Source of the DNA: Methanobrevibacter thaueri
GTDB taxonomy: Archaea; Methanobacteriota; Methanobacteria; Methanobacteriales; Methanobacteriaceae
Assembly: GCF_015062905.1 (NCBI RefSeq)
Contig: NZ_SUTK01000001.1
Coordinates: 1-64,000 of the forward strand
DNA: 64,000 nucleotides
Reading direction: 5' to 3'
The translations under genes were made by a program, and so were the position numbers. This document shows, piece by piece, positions 1 through 10,242 of the stretch. Numbering within the stretch: position 1 is the first letter of the stretch; every line of letters starts with the position of its first letter. The notes beneath the pieces were generated by a model. It saw nothing but the letters and a program-made list of their open reading frames with translations. It ran no database searches and was not told where the DNA came from.

Positions 1-2882
1 TTTTCCCGGTCATCATATAAGTTGTTAAGTGATATTGTCGCACTGTTGGATTTTAATGTAGTGTTCAGGAAGTACCAATTATTTAATTGGGCATTCACTT
101 TAGGAGTGCTGTTAAAGTTGTCTGCAGTGTTTCCCCACCAGTTGTAATCCAGATTGTTATTGTTATGGTTTTTAATGTATACATCATAGGTGGATTTTGG
201 ATTTGCAAAAATGCTGTCTTTAACGGTTAATGTATATTGACCGGATGTTGCATAAATCATTTTGTCGATATCATTGTCAATGAAAGAACATCTGTTGATA
301 AGCACGCTATCTGTAACAGACCCTCCATCGTTGTCAATAAATATTACTCCCTCATCATTATAATAACCATGATTTGAGGAATAGAAAGTACAATTGTTGA
401 AAGTGACGCTTTTTGCACTTTTAATAGTGACAGCATAGTCCAGAGCATCGACAAAATTGATGTTATTGAATGTTACGTCTGCAGTTTCTTCATCGATTAT
501 CAAAATTGAGGCATATTCGGCACCATCAATTGCATGGCCGTTACCGTTTATTATCAGGTTTTTATTAATAATGATACCGCTTGCAACATCCATATCCTCT
601 TTAGATTTGAATTTATAATCATTTTCTAAAATGAGCACGTTTCCGGTTTGGGCTATTATCTCATTAAGGTGGGTAAATGAATTACTGGTTATTGTGCTAT
701 TGCTTTCTGTGTTATTTTCCACTGTCACAGGTGTTGTTTTAAGGTAAAATGCAGCATTTGATGCAGCGGAGTTATTTATAAATGCAGTGTTGGTAAGATT
801 ACAGTTTGCACTTGAGAAATATGCTCCTCCAGCCACATAATCAGCTTCATTTCCAATAAATTCACAATTGTCGACAGCACAAGTTTCTGCGTCAATGTAT
901 AATCCTCCACCATTGCTTGCATAGTTATTTATAAATTTTGAATTTGTAATCACGGTTTTTGAATTGATATAGCCCGCACCACCATCATTTTTACTGTTAC
1001 AATTTTCAAATGTTGAGTTATCAATAATGTTTGCTGTGCTTTGGGTAGAATATAACTTAACAGCGGTAGCTTTAATGTTTTCAAATTCACAACCGGAAAT
1101 AAATGTTATCTTATTTGAGTTTATTGCCTCTCCTGTGTTTTCAAAAGTACAGTTTATAAAAGTAATCTGGTCATTGCCGGAAGACATGCCTCTTATTGCA
1201 GTTTCCTTCACGTTTATAATATTTAAATTTTTGACTGTGATGTTTCTTCCGCCTGCAAAGTTAAAGATGCCGTTGACACCCTTACATCCGTCAATTGTAT
1301 AGCCATTTCCGTTTATTGTAAGGTCTTTATCAACGGTAATCGCATTTCTATCGTCGAGGGAGGAGTAGAACTTATAATCATGAGTTAGATTTATCTCATT
1401 TGAGGCTTTTGATATCTCATGTTTCAGTAGGGTTAATGAATCATACTCTCCAGCATGGGTTATTTTAAGGGAGCTGATAAGTGCACCGTTATAAAAAATT
1501 GATACAGTACCTTCCTTACCATCCAATGCAGTATAATTAAACGGTGTTGAAATTTTATTGGTGAATGTGATGTTTGTTGGATTTAGGTTACTGTCACTGA
1601 ATTGGACTTGAAATGTTACAGGTTTTCCTTGAGGCATTTGTAAAAGAGTATCGTCGGATTTGAGAAACATGAGTTTTAATTCAACAGTATCGCCCAGCCT
1701 CACTTCTTTAGGTATTGTCGGGACATAAATATACCTGGAAAAAATTTGGCCATATATTCTCACTGTTTGGTATCCGGTAACAATAAATGGTTCATATCTG
1801 GTTTGATAGCCGTATCCAGATCCAACGAATCTCTCAGGGATTTCATTAGATTTTGTACCGTCCAGCCAGAGATTATACGATAAGCCTGCGGATTTATCAC
1901 CGTTTTTAACATTTCCTTTTATATCAGGAGTGCAAAAAATTGATTCCTCTATTTTGTTAGGACCGTCACAATAAATTAAACCATAATCCTCATCGGTTTG
2001 AGCAGCACCAAAGAAACATTTTTTAACACAAGGACTATACATGGTGTCTTCAAAATAGACAATTCCCATTTTAGCAACATTGTTCTCAAAGATACAGTTC
2101 TCAACAAGAAACTCATTTTTTAAACTAATTATTTTGTCGGTGTCATATCCTTCGTTGGATGTGAATCTTCCATTATTTTCAAAAATACATCCAGTCATGA
2201 CATTGTTGCCTGATCCGTAAAATATTTCTGCTCCCTTTGCAGAATTGTTTCTAAAAATACAATTGGAAATTGTATTTTCTTTGATTCCTGCCAATGACAA
2301 TACACTATGTGAATTGCCTTCAAAAATACAATTTTCAATTTTGCAGCACGCAGTACTATATTCAAAAGATACTGCATAAGAGCTAGAACCTGAAGTTCCG
2401 GTAAATCCTGTAATTCGCAAATTTTTTAAATAAACTGCACAATTTCTGAATACGAATGCATTTGATTTTCCTGCACAGTCAATCGTATGCCCATTTCCAT
2501 TAATGTTGATATTGCTGTCAATGACTATTGCGTCCTTAGGACCCTCACTTCTATAATTCTTATATAAAACGACATTATTAAAGTTTGTAGTGAGTATATT
2601 CCTTAACTCACTGAATGTGCCCCATTCACCTGATTCGCCATCATCCAATATGTTTTCCTGTTCTTCATCCGTTGCATACAATACGCTTTCCGGTTCTTCA
2701 TCAGTTGTATTCAATATGCTTTCCTGTTCTGCATCAAAATCTGCAGTTTCAGTAATGCTCTCTTCAGTAATATCATTTGCAATAGTGTCTGTCGAGTTTA
2801 AGTCACTTGCAGCAACCGCCGAAAGTGAACATAAAACAGAAAATAAAATTAAAAAGATAACAATTGCCTTATTTTTACTCAT
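1..2882 (-). CDS. adhesin-like protein with beta-helix modules (partial, 3' end outside window)
   Basis: The frame is open from an ATG at 2882-2880 to the window edge (at least 960 codons), so the C-terminus is missing. A GAGG ribosome site lies at 2894-2891. The N-terminus is a clear signal peptide (MSKNKAIVIFLILFSVLCSL, then AVAAS). An acidic Glu/Asp-rich stretch follows, then three modules that each open with a 'NINGNGHTID'-type motif (also NGNGYTIDG and NGNGHAIDG) and continue with Asn/Cys/Phe-rich rungs such as 'NCTFENTG' and 'NCEFIGN', the pattern of right-handed parallel beta-helices. An Ig-like stretch lies between modules one and two. Proteins of this build are the adhesin-like proteins abundant in Methanobrevibacter. 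Surface location is inferred from the signal peptide; the ligand is unknown. Confidence 0.82.
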   Translation of the reverse strand, partial: MSKNKAIVIFLILFSVLCSLSAVAASDLNSTDTIANDITEESITETADFDAEQESILNTTDEEPESVLYATDEEQENILDDGESGEWGTFSELRNILTTNFNNVVLYKNYRSEGPKDAIVIDSNININGNGHTIDCAGKSNAFVFRNCAVYLKNLRITGFTGTSGSSSYAVSFEYSTACCKIENCIFEGNSHSVLSLAGIKENTISNCIFRNNSAKGAEIFYGSGNNVMTGCIFENNGRFTSNEGYDTDKIISLKNEFLVENCIFENNVAKMGIVYFEDTMYSPCVKKCFFGAAQTDEDYGLIYCDGPNKIEESIFCTPDIKGNVKNGDKSAGLSYNLWLDGTKSNEIPERFVGSGYGYQTRYEPFIVTGYQTVRIYGQIFSRYIYVPTIPKEVRLGDTVELKLMFLKSDDTLLQMPQGKPVTFQVQFSDSNLNPTNITFTNKISTPFNYTALDGKEGTVSIFYNGALISSLKITHAGEYDSLTLLKHEISKASNEINLTHDYKFYSSLDDRNAITVDKDLTINGNGYTIDGCKGVNGIFNFAGGRNITVKNLNIINVKETAIRGMSSGNDQITFINCTFENTGEAINSNKITFISGCEFENIKATAVKLYSTQSTANIIDNSTFENCNSKNDGGAGYINSKTVITNSKFINNYASNGGGLYIDAETCAVDNCEFIGNEADYVAGGAYFSSANCNLTNTAFINNSAASNAAFYLKTTPVTVENNTESNSTITSNSFTHLNEIIAQTGNVLILENDYKFKSKEDMDVASGIIINKNLIINGNGHAIDGAEYASILIIDEETADVTFNNINFVDALDYAVTIKSAKSVTFNNCTFYSSNHGYYNDEGVIFIDNDGGSVTDSVLINRCSFIDNDIDKMIYATSGQYTLTVKDSIFANPKSTYDVYIKNHNNNNLDYNWWGNTADNFNSTPKVNAQLNNWYFLNTTLKSNSATISLNNLYDDRE

Positions 2883-3100
2883 TGTTTATGCCTCATTTAA
2901 ATTCTAATTGTAATATATTTCTTTAATTAATATATATTAAATTTAGTTTATTTTTTTAAATGAGTTAGAGGGGGGGTATAAATTTTTTTGCAAATTTTTA
3001 AAAAAAGAAAGGAATTGCAGATGGAAAACCATATGCATAATATTTTTCAGTATCTGCGATTGTTAATATTCGTTAAGTTAACAAAAAATAGAAAATAGAT
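2883..3100 (-). promoter_or_regulatory. upstream region of the adhesin-like gene
   Basis: Very AT-rich spacer between leuS and the adhesin-like gene, both on the minus strand. A TATA-like palindromic stretch (TTAATATATATTAA) lies around 2927-2940, about 45-60 bases before the ATG. A run of seven G followed by TATAAATTTTTTT lies near 2970-2988. No gene is seen here. The promoter call is by position and composition only. Confidence 0.4.
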
Positions 3101-3120
3101 GGAATAATTTGAATTATTCC
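3101..3120 (-). terminator. leuS terminator hairpin
   Basis: Inverted repeat GGAATAATT/AATTATTCC with a 2-base loop. It includes the leuS stop codon and is followed on the minus strand by a T-rich tract. Confidence 0.55.
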
Positions 3121-5969
3121 ATAAAGATTGCAGGTTTGTAAGGCATTGCGTTTTTAGCCTTGTTTTGTGGGTCGTATGAGTCATCGGTGTGGATAATTAC
3201 TTCATTGCCGCTTTCCTCTTTGATGTAGTCAAGTGCATCGGTTAAGATTTCCTCTTCGTTGATCTTGCCGATGTAGCGGGTTTTGGTTATTTCCTTACCG
3301 ATTTTTTTGGCCACCATTGCTATTTCCTTTTTGTCGTCATAGATATTGGTGCCGATGGCTCTTCCCATAATCTGGCCGATGTCAGGTTTTCCTACTTCAT
3401 CAGCTATTTTGTAAAGGTCCCATTTCCAGTCAGGGGCAAGGTAGATGTGAATCTTTTCAACTTCATCTCCAACCATCTGCTTGATGTGGGCGATATCCTT
3501 GATGATGTTTTCAACCAGTGACTCTGCCTTTTCGATTTTTATATCCATAAGGCTTTCGTCAGCTTCAGGCCAGCTGGACTGGCTTACAAATCCTTCTCCA
3601 CCATATTTGGACCATAATTCCTCACAGGTGTGTGGAGTGAATGGTGCTAAAAGCCTGATCCATGCTTCAAGGACAGTTGACAGCACGTAAATTACTGCAG
3701 GGTCCTGTGCATCGATTATGTGTTTTACACGGTACAGGTAGTGGTCAACATCCTTTTTAAGAAGGAACAGTGAATCCTGTAATGCCTGTCTTGTCTGGAA
3801 GACTTCCAAAGCTTCTGTTGCATTTTTGATGTGTTCGTTTAGCTGGCTGATCATCCATAAGTCAATGGTACGGGTCAGTTCCACCTCTTCGATGTTGCTT
3901 AAGTTTAATGGTGAACCTTTTATCTCTTCGACTCTGGCTGCAAAGTCCCTGAACCATTCAAGTCTTCTTTTTGTTCCAAGAACTTCCTTTTCCCTCCAGT
4001 CGAAGTCCTGCCATGGTTCGGCGGAAGCCATCAGGAAGAGCCTTACGACATCTGCGGTGTAGTCCCTGATTGCGTCTTTTAAGAGGATGACGTTACCTTT
4101 TGAGGAAGACATCTTGTTTCCTTCCAGAAGTCCCATACCGAAGACTACGGTTCCCCTTGGCCATTTTTCTTTTGGATATATTGCGCTGTGTGCAAACATC
4201 AAAAAGCTCAGGTGGTTACCTACCAGGTCCTTTGCGGACAGTCTCCAGTCTAATGGGTACCAGTAGTTGAATTCATCCTGAATTTCCTGTACTTTTTCTG
4301 CAGGAACGGTAATTTCGCCTGAATCCTTGTTCAATAAAACTTTGTCAAAGAATGCAGGGGTCAAATCATCCGGATTCATGTCTTGTAGGTATTTTGCAAT
4401 TGCATAATAGGACATGTAGATTGTAGAATCGGTCAATGGCTCGATCAGCCATTGGTTGTCCCATGGAAGTCTGGTTCCAAGTCCCACTTTTCTGGAACAT
4501 GCCCAATCGTCCAGCCAGTTTATGTAATAGTCAAAATTATTTTTGATTTCCTTTGGAATGATGGTTTCGCCTTCAAGCACTTCCAGGGTCTTTTCGGTCC
4601 ATTCCTCATTTCCGTATTTCATGAACCATTGGTCATCCATGATTTTGACGACACAGTTGTTTCCGCATCTGCACACTACTGGCCTTTCGGCAAAGTCATA
4701 CATGATTGTTGCCATGTTTTCGGCTATTAATTTCTCTTTAAGCTCTTCACGTGCAAAGCGAACTTTCATTCCACCAAAGTCAGGAATGGATTCGATGATT
4801 GTACCTTTACTGTGCTGCTGCTTGTACAGCTCATTGGTGGCTTCATGCAGCTTTTCATCGTTTTGGTCAGTAATTCCTAATCTTTCGATTATGTCTGCTG
4901 CAGGGATTTCCCCATAGCCCTTAAGGGTACATACCGGAATAGGTTCCACGTTTTCAATGATGCCGCCTAAATTGTATTTGGCTATCATTTCATCGTTTTT
5001 CTTTAGGTCCTGAAGTGCAATGTAGTCTGCAGGTGCATCTGCAGGTTCGGAAAATACGACACCGCTTCCGTAGGATGCGCTAACAAAGCTTGCAGGGAAA
5101 ATTGGCAGTTCGTCTCCGGTGAATGGATTTTTAGCCATTTTTCCTATTAATTCATTAGGGTCAATTTCAGATATGATGTCCAAATCCTTGATTTGGTTGG
5201 ATAAATTATAGTGAGCTTCTTTTGTAATTACCCATTTTTCGCCTTCGGCATTAACCAAGACATATTCGACATCAGGGTTCAGCCAGATGTTTGTTGCCCC
5301 GACGATGGTTTCAGGCCTAAGGGTTGCGGTAACTAAAATCTTATCTTCAATTGGGAATTTCAATAGTGTCAGTTCATTGACGCCTACTCCTTCACCTTCG
5401 AGCAGATCGTGGTCTCCAACAGGGTTGTCACAGTTCGGACAGTATTTGACAGGGTGCTCTCCTTTCTGAACCAATCCCTTTTCATATAATGTGGTTATCT
5501 GCCATTCGATGAATTTCCTGTAGGTCGGGTCGATTGTTCTGAATTCCCTTCTCCAGTCGATAGAATATCCCATTTCGTCCATCACTTCATGGTATTCTGT
5601 TGAGAAGTATTTCACGATGTATTCAGGGTCTTCAAGTTTTGGCAATGTTTCTTTTGGAACTCCGTGGACTCTGTGGTACAGGTCAAGTGTCCAAGGGTCT
5701 TTTCTTTGAATCCTGTCAGCTATTCCGATAACCGGTGCACCGGTAACGTGCCATGCCATTGGGAACAATACGTTGTAGCCTTCCATTCTTTTGAACCTTG
5801 CATAAACATCAGGCACGGTATAAGTACGGCCGTGGCCTATGTGCATTGCTCCACTAGGGTATGGAAAGGCAACGGTAAGGTATAGTTTTTCTCGCTCGTC
5901 AGGGTTTGATTCGAATATTTTCGCATCAGCCCATTTCTTCTGCCATTTCTTTTCAATATTTTCGCTCAC
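3114..5969 (-). CDS. leuS: leucyl-tRNA synthetase (archaeal type)
   Basis: Class Ia synthetase that charges tRNA-Leu in the cytoplasm. At 951 residues it has the length of the archaeal/eukaryotic cytosolic LeuRS. The ATP-binding HIGH motif is at residues 43-46 in '[14 protein letters not shown]', and the KMSKS signature appears as KMSSSKGN near residue 620. A CP1 editing region lies between them ('[12 protein letters not shown]'), followed by zinc-finger-like cysteines ('CPNC', later 'CRCGNNC'). The C-terminal anticodon and tRNA-binding parts are present. It starts 10 bases after the end of nadE, so the two probably form a nadE-leuS operon. Identification is secure. Confidence 0.97.
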   Translation of the reverse strand: MSENIEKKWQKKWADAKIFESNPDEREKLYLTVAFPYPSGAMHIGHGRTYTVPDVYARFKRMEGYNVLFPMAWHVTGAPVIGIADRIQRKDPWTLDLYHRVHGVPKETLPKLEDPEYIVKYFSTEYHEVMDEMGYSIDWRREFRTIDPTYRKFIEWQITTLYEKGLVQKGEHPVKYCPNCDNPVGDHDLLEGEGVGVNELTLLKFPIEDKILVTATLRPETIVGATNIWLNPDVEYVLVNAEGEKWVITKEAHYNLSNQIKDLDIISEIDPNELIGKMAKNPFTGDELPIFPASFVSASYGSGVVFSEPADAPADYIALQDLKKNDEMIAKYNLGGIIENVEPIPVCTLKGYGEIPAADIIERLGITDQNDEKLHEATNELYKQQHSKGTIIESIPDFGGMKVRFAREELKEKLIAENMATIMYDFAERPVVCRCGNNCVVKIMDDQWFMKYGNEEWTEKTLEVLEGETIIPKEIKNNFDYYINWLDDWACSRKVGLGTRLPWDNQWLIEPLTDSTIYMSYYAIAKYLQDMNPDDLTPAFFDKVLLNKDSGEITVPAEKVQEIQDEFNYWYPLDWRLSAKDLVGNHLSFLMFAHSAIYPKEKWPRGTVVFGMGLLEGNKMSSSKGNVILLKDAIRDYTADVVRLFLMASAEPWQDFDWREKEVLGTKRRLEWFRDFAARVEEIKGSPLNLSNIEEVELTRTIDLWMISQLNEHIKNATEALEVFQTRQALQDSLFLLKKDVDHYLYRVKHIIDAQDPAVIYVLSTVLEAWIRLLAPFTPHTCEELWSKYGGEGFVSQSSWPEADESLMDIKIEKAESLVENIIKDIAHIKQMVGDEVEKIHIYLAPDWKWDLYKIADEVGKPDIGQIMGRAIGTNIYDDKKEIAMVAKKIGKEITKTRYIGKINEEEILTDALDYIKEESGNEVIIHTDDSYDPQNKAKNAMPYKPAIFME

Positions 5970-5979
5970 TAAATCACCA

Positions 5980-6765
5980 TTATAATATTTTTTTAGGAAT
6001 TTCAGGAACTTTGCTTTTGTGTTCGCTCCTAATTATTTTATTGATAATCATATTAACGTCATCAACTGAAATGTCAAGTCTTTCAGCTATTTGGGTATTT
6101 TTCATATCCTTTTCAGTAAAGAGATATAGGATTTCATCAAGCAAATCGTAACTCATTCCAATTTCTTCCTCATCGCTCTGGTTTTCCCAGAGGCCTGCCC
6201 TTGGAGGCTTTCTGATGATTTCCTCTTGGATGTTCAGGTATTCGCTTAACTTGTAAACTTCACTCTTGTATAGGTCTCCAATCGGTTCCATGTCGCATGC
6301 GCCATCTCCATGCTTTGTGAAATAACCAATCAGAATTTCGCTTCTGTTACCTGTTCCACTGACAAGGTAGTTTTTAGCGTTTGCATAATAATAAATGATT
6401 GACATTCTGATTCTTGCCTTGAGATTTCCTATTGCAAGATTATCCTCTTCAAGCCGTGTCAGGTATAGATATTCATTCAAAATGCTGTCGATAGCTATTT
6501 CTCTGTATTCGATACCTAATCTTTGTGCTGTTTCGATTCCATGAACAGTGTCTTCAGCCGGTGTTGTAGCGGACGGCATGACAATTCCAAATACATTGTC
6601 CTTTCCAACTGCCTCGCATGCAAGATAGGCTATCAATGTCGAATCGATTCCTCCGCTCAAGCCGACTACAATCCCGTCGGTTTTGGACTCGGATACTTTT
6701 GATTTGATGAATTCAACAATTGTGTCCTTTGTTTTTTTGCAGTTTATTTCCGGAATTTCGCTAAT
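5980..6765 (-). CDS. nadE: NH3-dependent NAD+ synthetase
   Basis: Last step of NAD synthesis: amidation of deamido-NAD using ammonia and ATP. The PP-loop SGGIDS falls at residues 37-42 of a 261-residue reading. No glutaminase domain is present, so ammonia is the nitrogen source. The first standard start codon in frame is a TTG at 6660, inside the PP-loop strand, which would remove the conserved leader '[11 protein letters not shown]'. The frame stays open upstream to a TAG at 6780-6778. The best candidate is an ATT at 6765-6763 preceded by GGTGA (6774-6770). An ATG at 6789 is in frame but is cut off after three codons by that TAG. Function is sure; the start is not. Confidence 0.88.
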   Translation of the reverse strand: MSEIPEINCKKTKDTIVEFIKSKVSESKTDGIVVGLSGGIDSTLIAYLACEAVGKDNVFGIVMPSATTPAEDTVHGIETAQRLGIEYREIAIDSILNEYLYLTRLEEDNLAIGNLKARIRMSIIYYYANAKNYLVSGTGNRSEILIGYFTKHGDGACDMEPIGDLYKSEVYKLSEYLNIQEEIIRKPPRAGLWENQSDEEEIGMSYDLLDEILYLFTEKDMKNTQIAERLDISVDDVNMIINKIIRSEHKSKVPEIPKKIL

Positions 6766-6830
6766 GATTTCACCAGCCTAATCATTCATACAGTAAATAA
6801 TATGTACTTATTAATTTATATATTAATATC
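6766..6830. promoter_or_regulatory. divergent promoter, nadE-leuS / NTF2-like gene
   Basis: AT-rich spacer between two divergent genes. 'AATAATATGTACTTATTAATTT' lies in the middle, with TATA-like stretches on both strands. The rightward gene has no clear ribosome site, so it may be leaderless or nearly so. Confidence 0.35.
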
Positions 6831-7226
6831 ATGTCTGATGTAGAACTATTTTGTGAGAAGTCATTTTCCGGTGCAGACCAGGAAATCGTTGATAGCTTTG
6901 TCGAGTTTCAAAATGCATTGATTGAAGCCGACACAAAAAAGCTGGATGAAATCCTTTCAGATGATTTCAGAATCACTCAGGCTCCAAACAGGTCTCAGGA
7001 TAAAAATGAATTCATCTCTGAGATTGGTGACGGTTCCATGGATTTTTCAAAATCCGATATAATGGATCCTACAATTCTGTTTGATGATGATGAGTCAGCT
7101 TCCTTAATATCCAAAGTCAGGTTGACTGCCAAGGTCTACGGCAGGGAACTGAGATGGATTTCCGATACAGTGGCCAATTTTAGAAAAACAGATGGAATCT
7201 GGCATGTTATCGGATGGGACAGCTAA
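6831..7226 (+). CDS. NTF2-like (SnoaL/DUF4440-type) protein
   Basis: 131 residues with the layout of the NTF2-like fold. A long N-terminal helix ('IVDSFVEFQNALIEADTKKL') leads into 'DEILSDDFRIT', then several strands, ending in 'WISDTVANFRKTDGIWHVIGWD', typical of DUF4440/SnoaL proteins. Members include small-molecule isomerases, subunits of larger enzymes and proteins of unknown role, so no reaction can be given. It is a single gene divergent from nadE and convergent with the UbiB kinase. No signal peptide or membrane segment is seen, so it is probably cytoplasmic. Confidence 0.75.
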   Translation: MSDVELFCEKSFSGADQEIVDSFVEFQNALIEADTKKLDEILSDDFRITQAPNRSQDKNEFISEIGDGSMDFSKSDIMDPTILFDDDESASLISKVRLTAKVYGRELRWISDTVANFRKTDGIWHVIGWDS

Positions 7227-7244
7227 TTTTAAAAAAATAATAAT

Positions 7245-7262
7245 TGAGGAAAAAATTCCTCA
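7245..7262. terminator. bidirectional terminator
   Basis: Perfect 7-base stem TGAGGAA/TTCCTCA around AAAA in the gap between two convergent genes, with A/T-rich flanks on both sides. Confidence 0.6.
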
Positions 7263-7273
7263 TAATTTCTATC

Positions 7274-8869
7274 TTATTTTAAGACAAATCTTTTAAGGCC
7301 GATAATACTTAGGATAATGGCTATTATATACCCGATCAAAGAAATTAAAGGCATATCAAATACCATCGGTCCGAATGAAACGACTGAAGATCCGATTATA
7401 AGTGCGGATATCAATGCGACTATTGTAACCTTATCGGTAATGTCGACTTCAAACCTGAATTGCAACTCTTCATTGTCGATTTTGTGGATTGTCCTTGTGA
7501 GAAGTTTCGGCAGGGACTGAAGCATATGCTCATATAGGATGAGGTTGCTTTTTTTGCCTTTTAACATCTGCTTAGGGCTGAGCCTTTGTTTTGCAATTTG
7601 TTTTGCAACAGGTTTGATTGATGCGAAAACATCGATTTCAGGGTCAAGATTGTGGGCAATTGCTTCAATCATTGACAGGCCTCTTGCCATTGTGACGACT
7701 TCATTTGGAAGAATCACGCCATATTCCTGCATAAGGTTTAGAAGTGCCTCTAAAACTCCATCGAAACGGTTCAGCTGAACTCCGAAGTATCTTCCGAAGA
7801 GGTCATTGAGGTCCCTTCTTAATGAAGAGGTATCAATGTCATAATCCAATATGTCCATGTACATCAGCTGATTTATCAATCCGTCAACGTCCTGGTCCAT
7901 GAACAGCAATATCACTTCGGAAAGGTCATGCTTGAATTTTTCATCGAAGAATCCCATCATACCCAAATCAAGATAGCACACTACGTTGTCTTCAAGAATC
8001 ATCACGTTTCCCGGATGCGGGTCTCCATGGAAAAATCCGTCTATGAACAGCTGTTGGAGATATGAGTCAAGGACATTTTTTGCCAAGAGTTTTTTGTCGA
8101 ACTCATCGCTGGTGCTTTCATACACGTCATTTAATTTGGTACCCTCAATGAATTCCATTGTCAATACTTTTGAGGAACAATATTTGGCGTAGGTGGCCGG
8201 AATGTGTATGGCTGGATTTTCAACGAAATTCATTTCAATGCGTTGCATGTTCATGAATTCATTGTTGTAATCGATTTCCTTATGAATTGAACGGTCAAAC
8301 TCGTCCATTATTCCCGGAAGGTTAAGTTTCCTGAGATTTGCATTCAATTTGTCAGTACGGTTGGCAATATATTTCAATATCCTTATGTCAAGGTCAATCT
8401 TGTCGGTGATGCCTTCTTTTTGGATTTTGACTGCAACTCTTTCACCGGTAATCAATCTTGCTTCATGAACCTGTCCGATGGATGCGGTAGCTAAATGGTC
8501 ATGTTTAAATTCTTCGAAAAGCTCATCAATGTTTCCATTAAGTTCCCTTTCGACTATTGCCTTGACCTGCTCGTATGTTATTGCCGGATTGTCGTCCTGC
8601 AGATTTGCAAGCTCCTCCGCAATCCTTTCCCCAACGATATCAGGTCTTGTACTTAACAGCTGGCCAAATTTGATGAATGTGGTTCCCAATTCCTGAAGCA
8701 TCAATCTTAGCTTTACGGGAATTTCATCATCCAGCAAAAGTTCATTGGCTGCAGCATCGTCTTTTCCGCGTATTTTGTTTTTTGCTGTTTGGCCTAAAAT
8801 TTTATCGAAGCCATATTTTTTTACGGCTGCTCTAATTTCGCCCAAACGTTCTTTAGTTTCCTTATCCAT
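7274..8869 (-). CDS. UbiB/ABC1 (AarF)-family atypical kinase
   Basis: 531-residue ABC1/UbiB family protein. Family marks are the KxGQ motif (K67, G69, Q70) in 'FIKFGQLLSTRPD', the nucleotide-binding 'ATASIGQV' at 127-134, Lys148 in 'VAVKIQK', the catalytic-loop HGDPHPGN at 281-288 and the metal-binding DLG at 301-303. Two hydrophobic segments at the C-terminus ('IVALISALIIGSSVVSFGPM' and 'LISLIGYIIAIILSII') suggest membrane anchoring. Bacterial relatives support ubiquinone synthesis. Methanobacteriales have no ubiquinone, so the role here, perhaps in isoprenoid lipids, is open. It lies 16 bases after a DUF308 membrane protein, likely in one transcript. Confidence 0.9.
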   Translation of the reverse strand: MDKETKERLGEIRAAVKKYGFDKILGQTAKNKIRGKDDAAANELLLDDEIPVKLRLMLQELGTTFIKFGQLLSTRPDIVGERIAEELANLQDDNPAITYEQVKAIVERELNGNIDELFEEFKHDHLATASIGQVHEARLITGERVAVKIQKEGITDKIDLDIRILKYIANRTDKLNANLRKLNLPGIMDEFDRSIHKEIDYNNEFMNMQRIEMNFVENPAIHIPATYAKYCSSKVLTMEFIEGTKLNDVYESTSDEFDKKLLAKNVLDSYLQQLFIDGFFHGDPHPGNVMILEDNVVCYLDLGMMGFFDEKFKHDLSEVILLFMDQDVDGLINQLMYMDILDYDIDTSSLRRDLNDLFGRYFGVQLNRFDGVLEALLNLMQEYGVILPNEVVTMARGLSMIEAIAHNLDPEIDVFASIKPVAKQIAKQRLSPKQMLKGKKSNLILYEHMLQSLPKLLTRTIHKIDNEELQFRFEVDITDKVTIVALISALIIGSSVVSFGPMVFDMPLISLIGYIIAIILSIIGLKRFVLK

Positions 8870-8885
8870 TATATCACATTAATAT

Positions 8886-9383
8886 TTAACTTTCAACGAT
8901 ACTTGATGCAAAGAATGTTATTCCTTCCATAATAAGACATATTCCTACAAGGATTGCTGTATATAACGGCTGTGCGATTGAAAATGTTGCTAAGAAGAAT
9001 GCCACTATACCTAAGATTAAAATCAATACTGAGGTAATTCTTGATATTGAATTGAATCCGAAAAATATGCCTGCAATACCTGCAAATATCATTACAAATG
9101 CAATCAAATAGAATATGTATCCAACTAGGAATGATAATGCATCTATTTCATAAATAAACAATATTCCGAATAGTATTGCACAGATACCAAGCAATATCTT
9201 GATTGCTGAAACGTGGGCCATCATGCTCCACACTGAAAATCCGTCAATAATTGAAGCAAATCCGAATGCTATCAGGCAGATTCCTGCGATCCATGATACA
9301 GCTGCTGCGCTGTACATTGGGTAAACTATGAAAAGCAAACCCAATATTATAAATATAATTCCGAGTAATTTCCTATAGTCCAT
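8886..9383 (-). CDS. DUF308/HdeD-like membrane protein
   Basis: 165 residues, almost entirely hydrophobic, with about six membrane segments. The repeated pattern 'LLGIIFIILGLLFIVYP' then 'LLGICAILFGILFI' is typical of HdeD-like DUF308 proteins built from two-helix repeats. A GGTGA ribosome site sits just before the ATG. It is first in a probable two-gene operon with the UbiB-family kinase downstream. HdeD is linked to acid stress in enterobacteria, but no function can be carried over to this archaeal protein. Confidence 0.8.
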   Translation of the reverse strand: MDYRKLLGIIFIILGLLFIVYPMYSAAAVSWIAGICLIAFGFASIIDGFSVWSMMAHVSAIKILLGICAILFGILFIYEIDALSFLVGYIFYLIAFVMIFAGIAGIFFGFNSISRITSVLILILGIVAFFLATFSIAQPLYTAILVGICLIMEGITFFASSIVES

Positions 9384-9688
9384 AATTAAATCACCTTTTT
9401 ATATATGTATATATTTTTTGTGTCACCACTATTAAATTTTAAGTTAAATTCTTAAATTATGGAAAGTATCCATTAAAAGTAAAAAAATAATATAAGCATG
9501 TTACTGTTTGATTGCTTTGTATTTTGTTCATGATTAAGTTCTTTAATTGACACTTATAAATGATTTTTAAAGAGATTTAAATATTGAAACATTGAAATGG
9601 TAATATAAGTTACCTGAACTTTGGGTTTGAGGGACATTCTTGAGATTAGTTAAATGCCTAGGGTCAGGGATATAAAGGAAATGAGAGT
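9384..9688. promoter_or_regulatory. intergenic region between DUF308 gene and DUF389 remnant
   Basis: 305 bases without a recognisable gene. On the minus strand a TATA-like 'ATATATACATATATAAAAAG' lies just before the DUF308 ribosome site. The right half is less AT-rich ('GGGTTTGAGGGACATTC', 'CCTAGGGTCAGGG') and leads into the DUF389 remnant, but shows no clear motif. Confidence 0.35.
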
Positions 9689-10027
9689 ATGAGTGTGAAT
9701 AATGATCAAAATCAAACAATAAAGGAAAAGATTAGGATGGCTTTTTCATTATCGGAGGATTCCGCTTCTCATGAGGAGATTAAGGAATGTCTTTTGGATG
9801 GTGGAAAAATCACCGGAACCAACATGTGTGTGCTTGTATGTGCGATGATAATCGCTTCTGTCGGTCTAAATATGAGTTCAACTGCAGTAATTATCGGGGC
9901 AATGCTGATTTCGCCTATAATGGGCAGCATTCTTGCTTCCGCATATGGAAATGTGTCAGCGGATTATCCGCTATTTACAAACCATATGATTGGCTTTGGA
10001 ATGCAGATTGCAATCTATATTTTATAG
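9689..10027 (+). pseudogene. DUF389 membrane protein, 3'-truncated remnant
   Basis: 112 residues that match only the start of DUF389 (TIGR00341-like) membrane proteins: a soluble leader, then 'MCVLVCAMIIASVGLNMSS', 'AVIIGAMLISPIMGSILA' and 'YGNVSADYPLFTNHMIGFGM'. Full-length members run on for several further membrane helices. Here the frame stops after 'QIAIYIL', and no continuation of the family is visible in any frame downstream, where the DNA becomes AT-rich and repetitive. The 3' part therefore seems deleted rather than frameshifted. A short functional product cannot be excluded. Confidence 0.65.
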
Positions 10028-10158
10028 TTAATTTAATATAATAATATGTAAAGTATTCCTTATTGAATATTTAATGGATTCAAAATACGTATTGAAGTTG
10101 AAAAATTATTCTTTAAATTAGTTGTAATCTGTAACTCTGTGTAATTGTCGGAGGGACT

Positions 10159-10242
10159 ATGCAAATTGTAAACTTAAATATTATTTTTAGTTTGAATAAC
10201 CTTAAGTTTTATTCTAATATGGAATACTTATTCTATAATTGA
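10159..10242 (+). other. 27-codon ORF with good ribosome site
   Basis: ATG at 10159 is preceded by GGAGGG with a 4-base spacing and opens 27 codons (MQIVNLNIIFSLNNLKFYSN, then MEYLFYN). It overlaps the first copy of the direct repeat and lies before the broken ATPase. It may be a small protein, a leader peptide or the remnant of an older start. No family is recognised. Confidence 0.25.

Noticed and set aside
1027..2907. Plus-strand and other-frame ORFs inside the left adhesin-like gene (1027-1302, 2195-2377, 2590-2907)
   Set aside because: They are shadows of the long minus-strand frame, which has a signal peptide, a ribosome site and modular repeats.
2970..2990. Run of seven G before TATAAATTT as a regulatory element
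   Set aside because: The TATA-like sequence is on the plus strand, where no gene follows; probably incidental.
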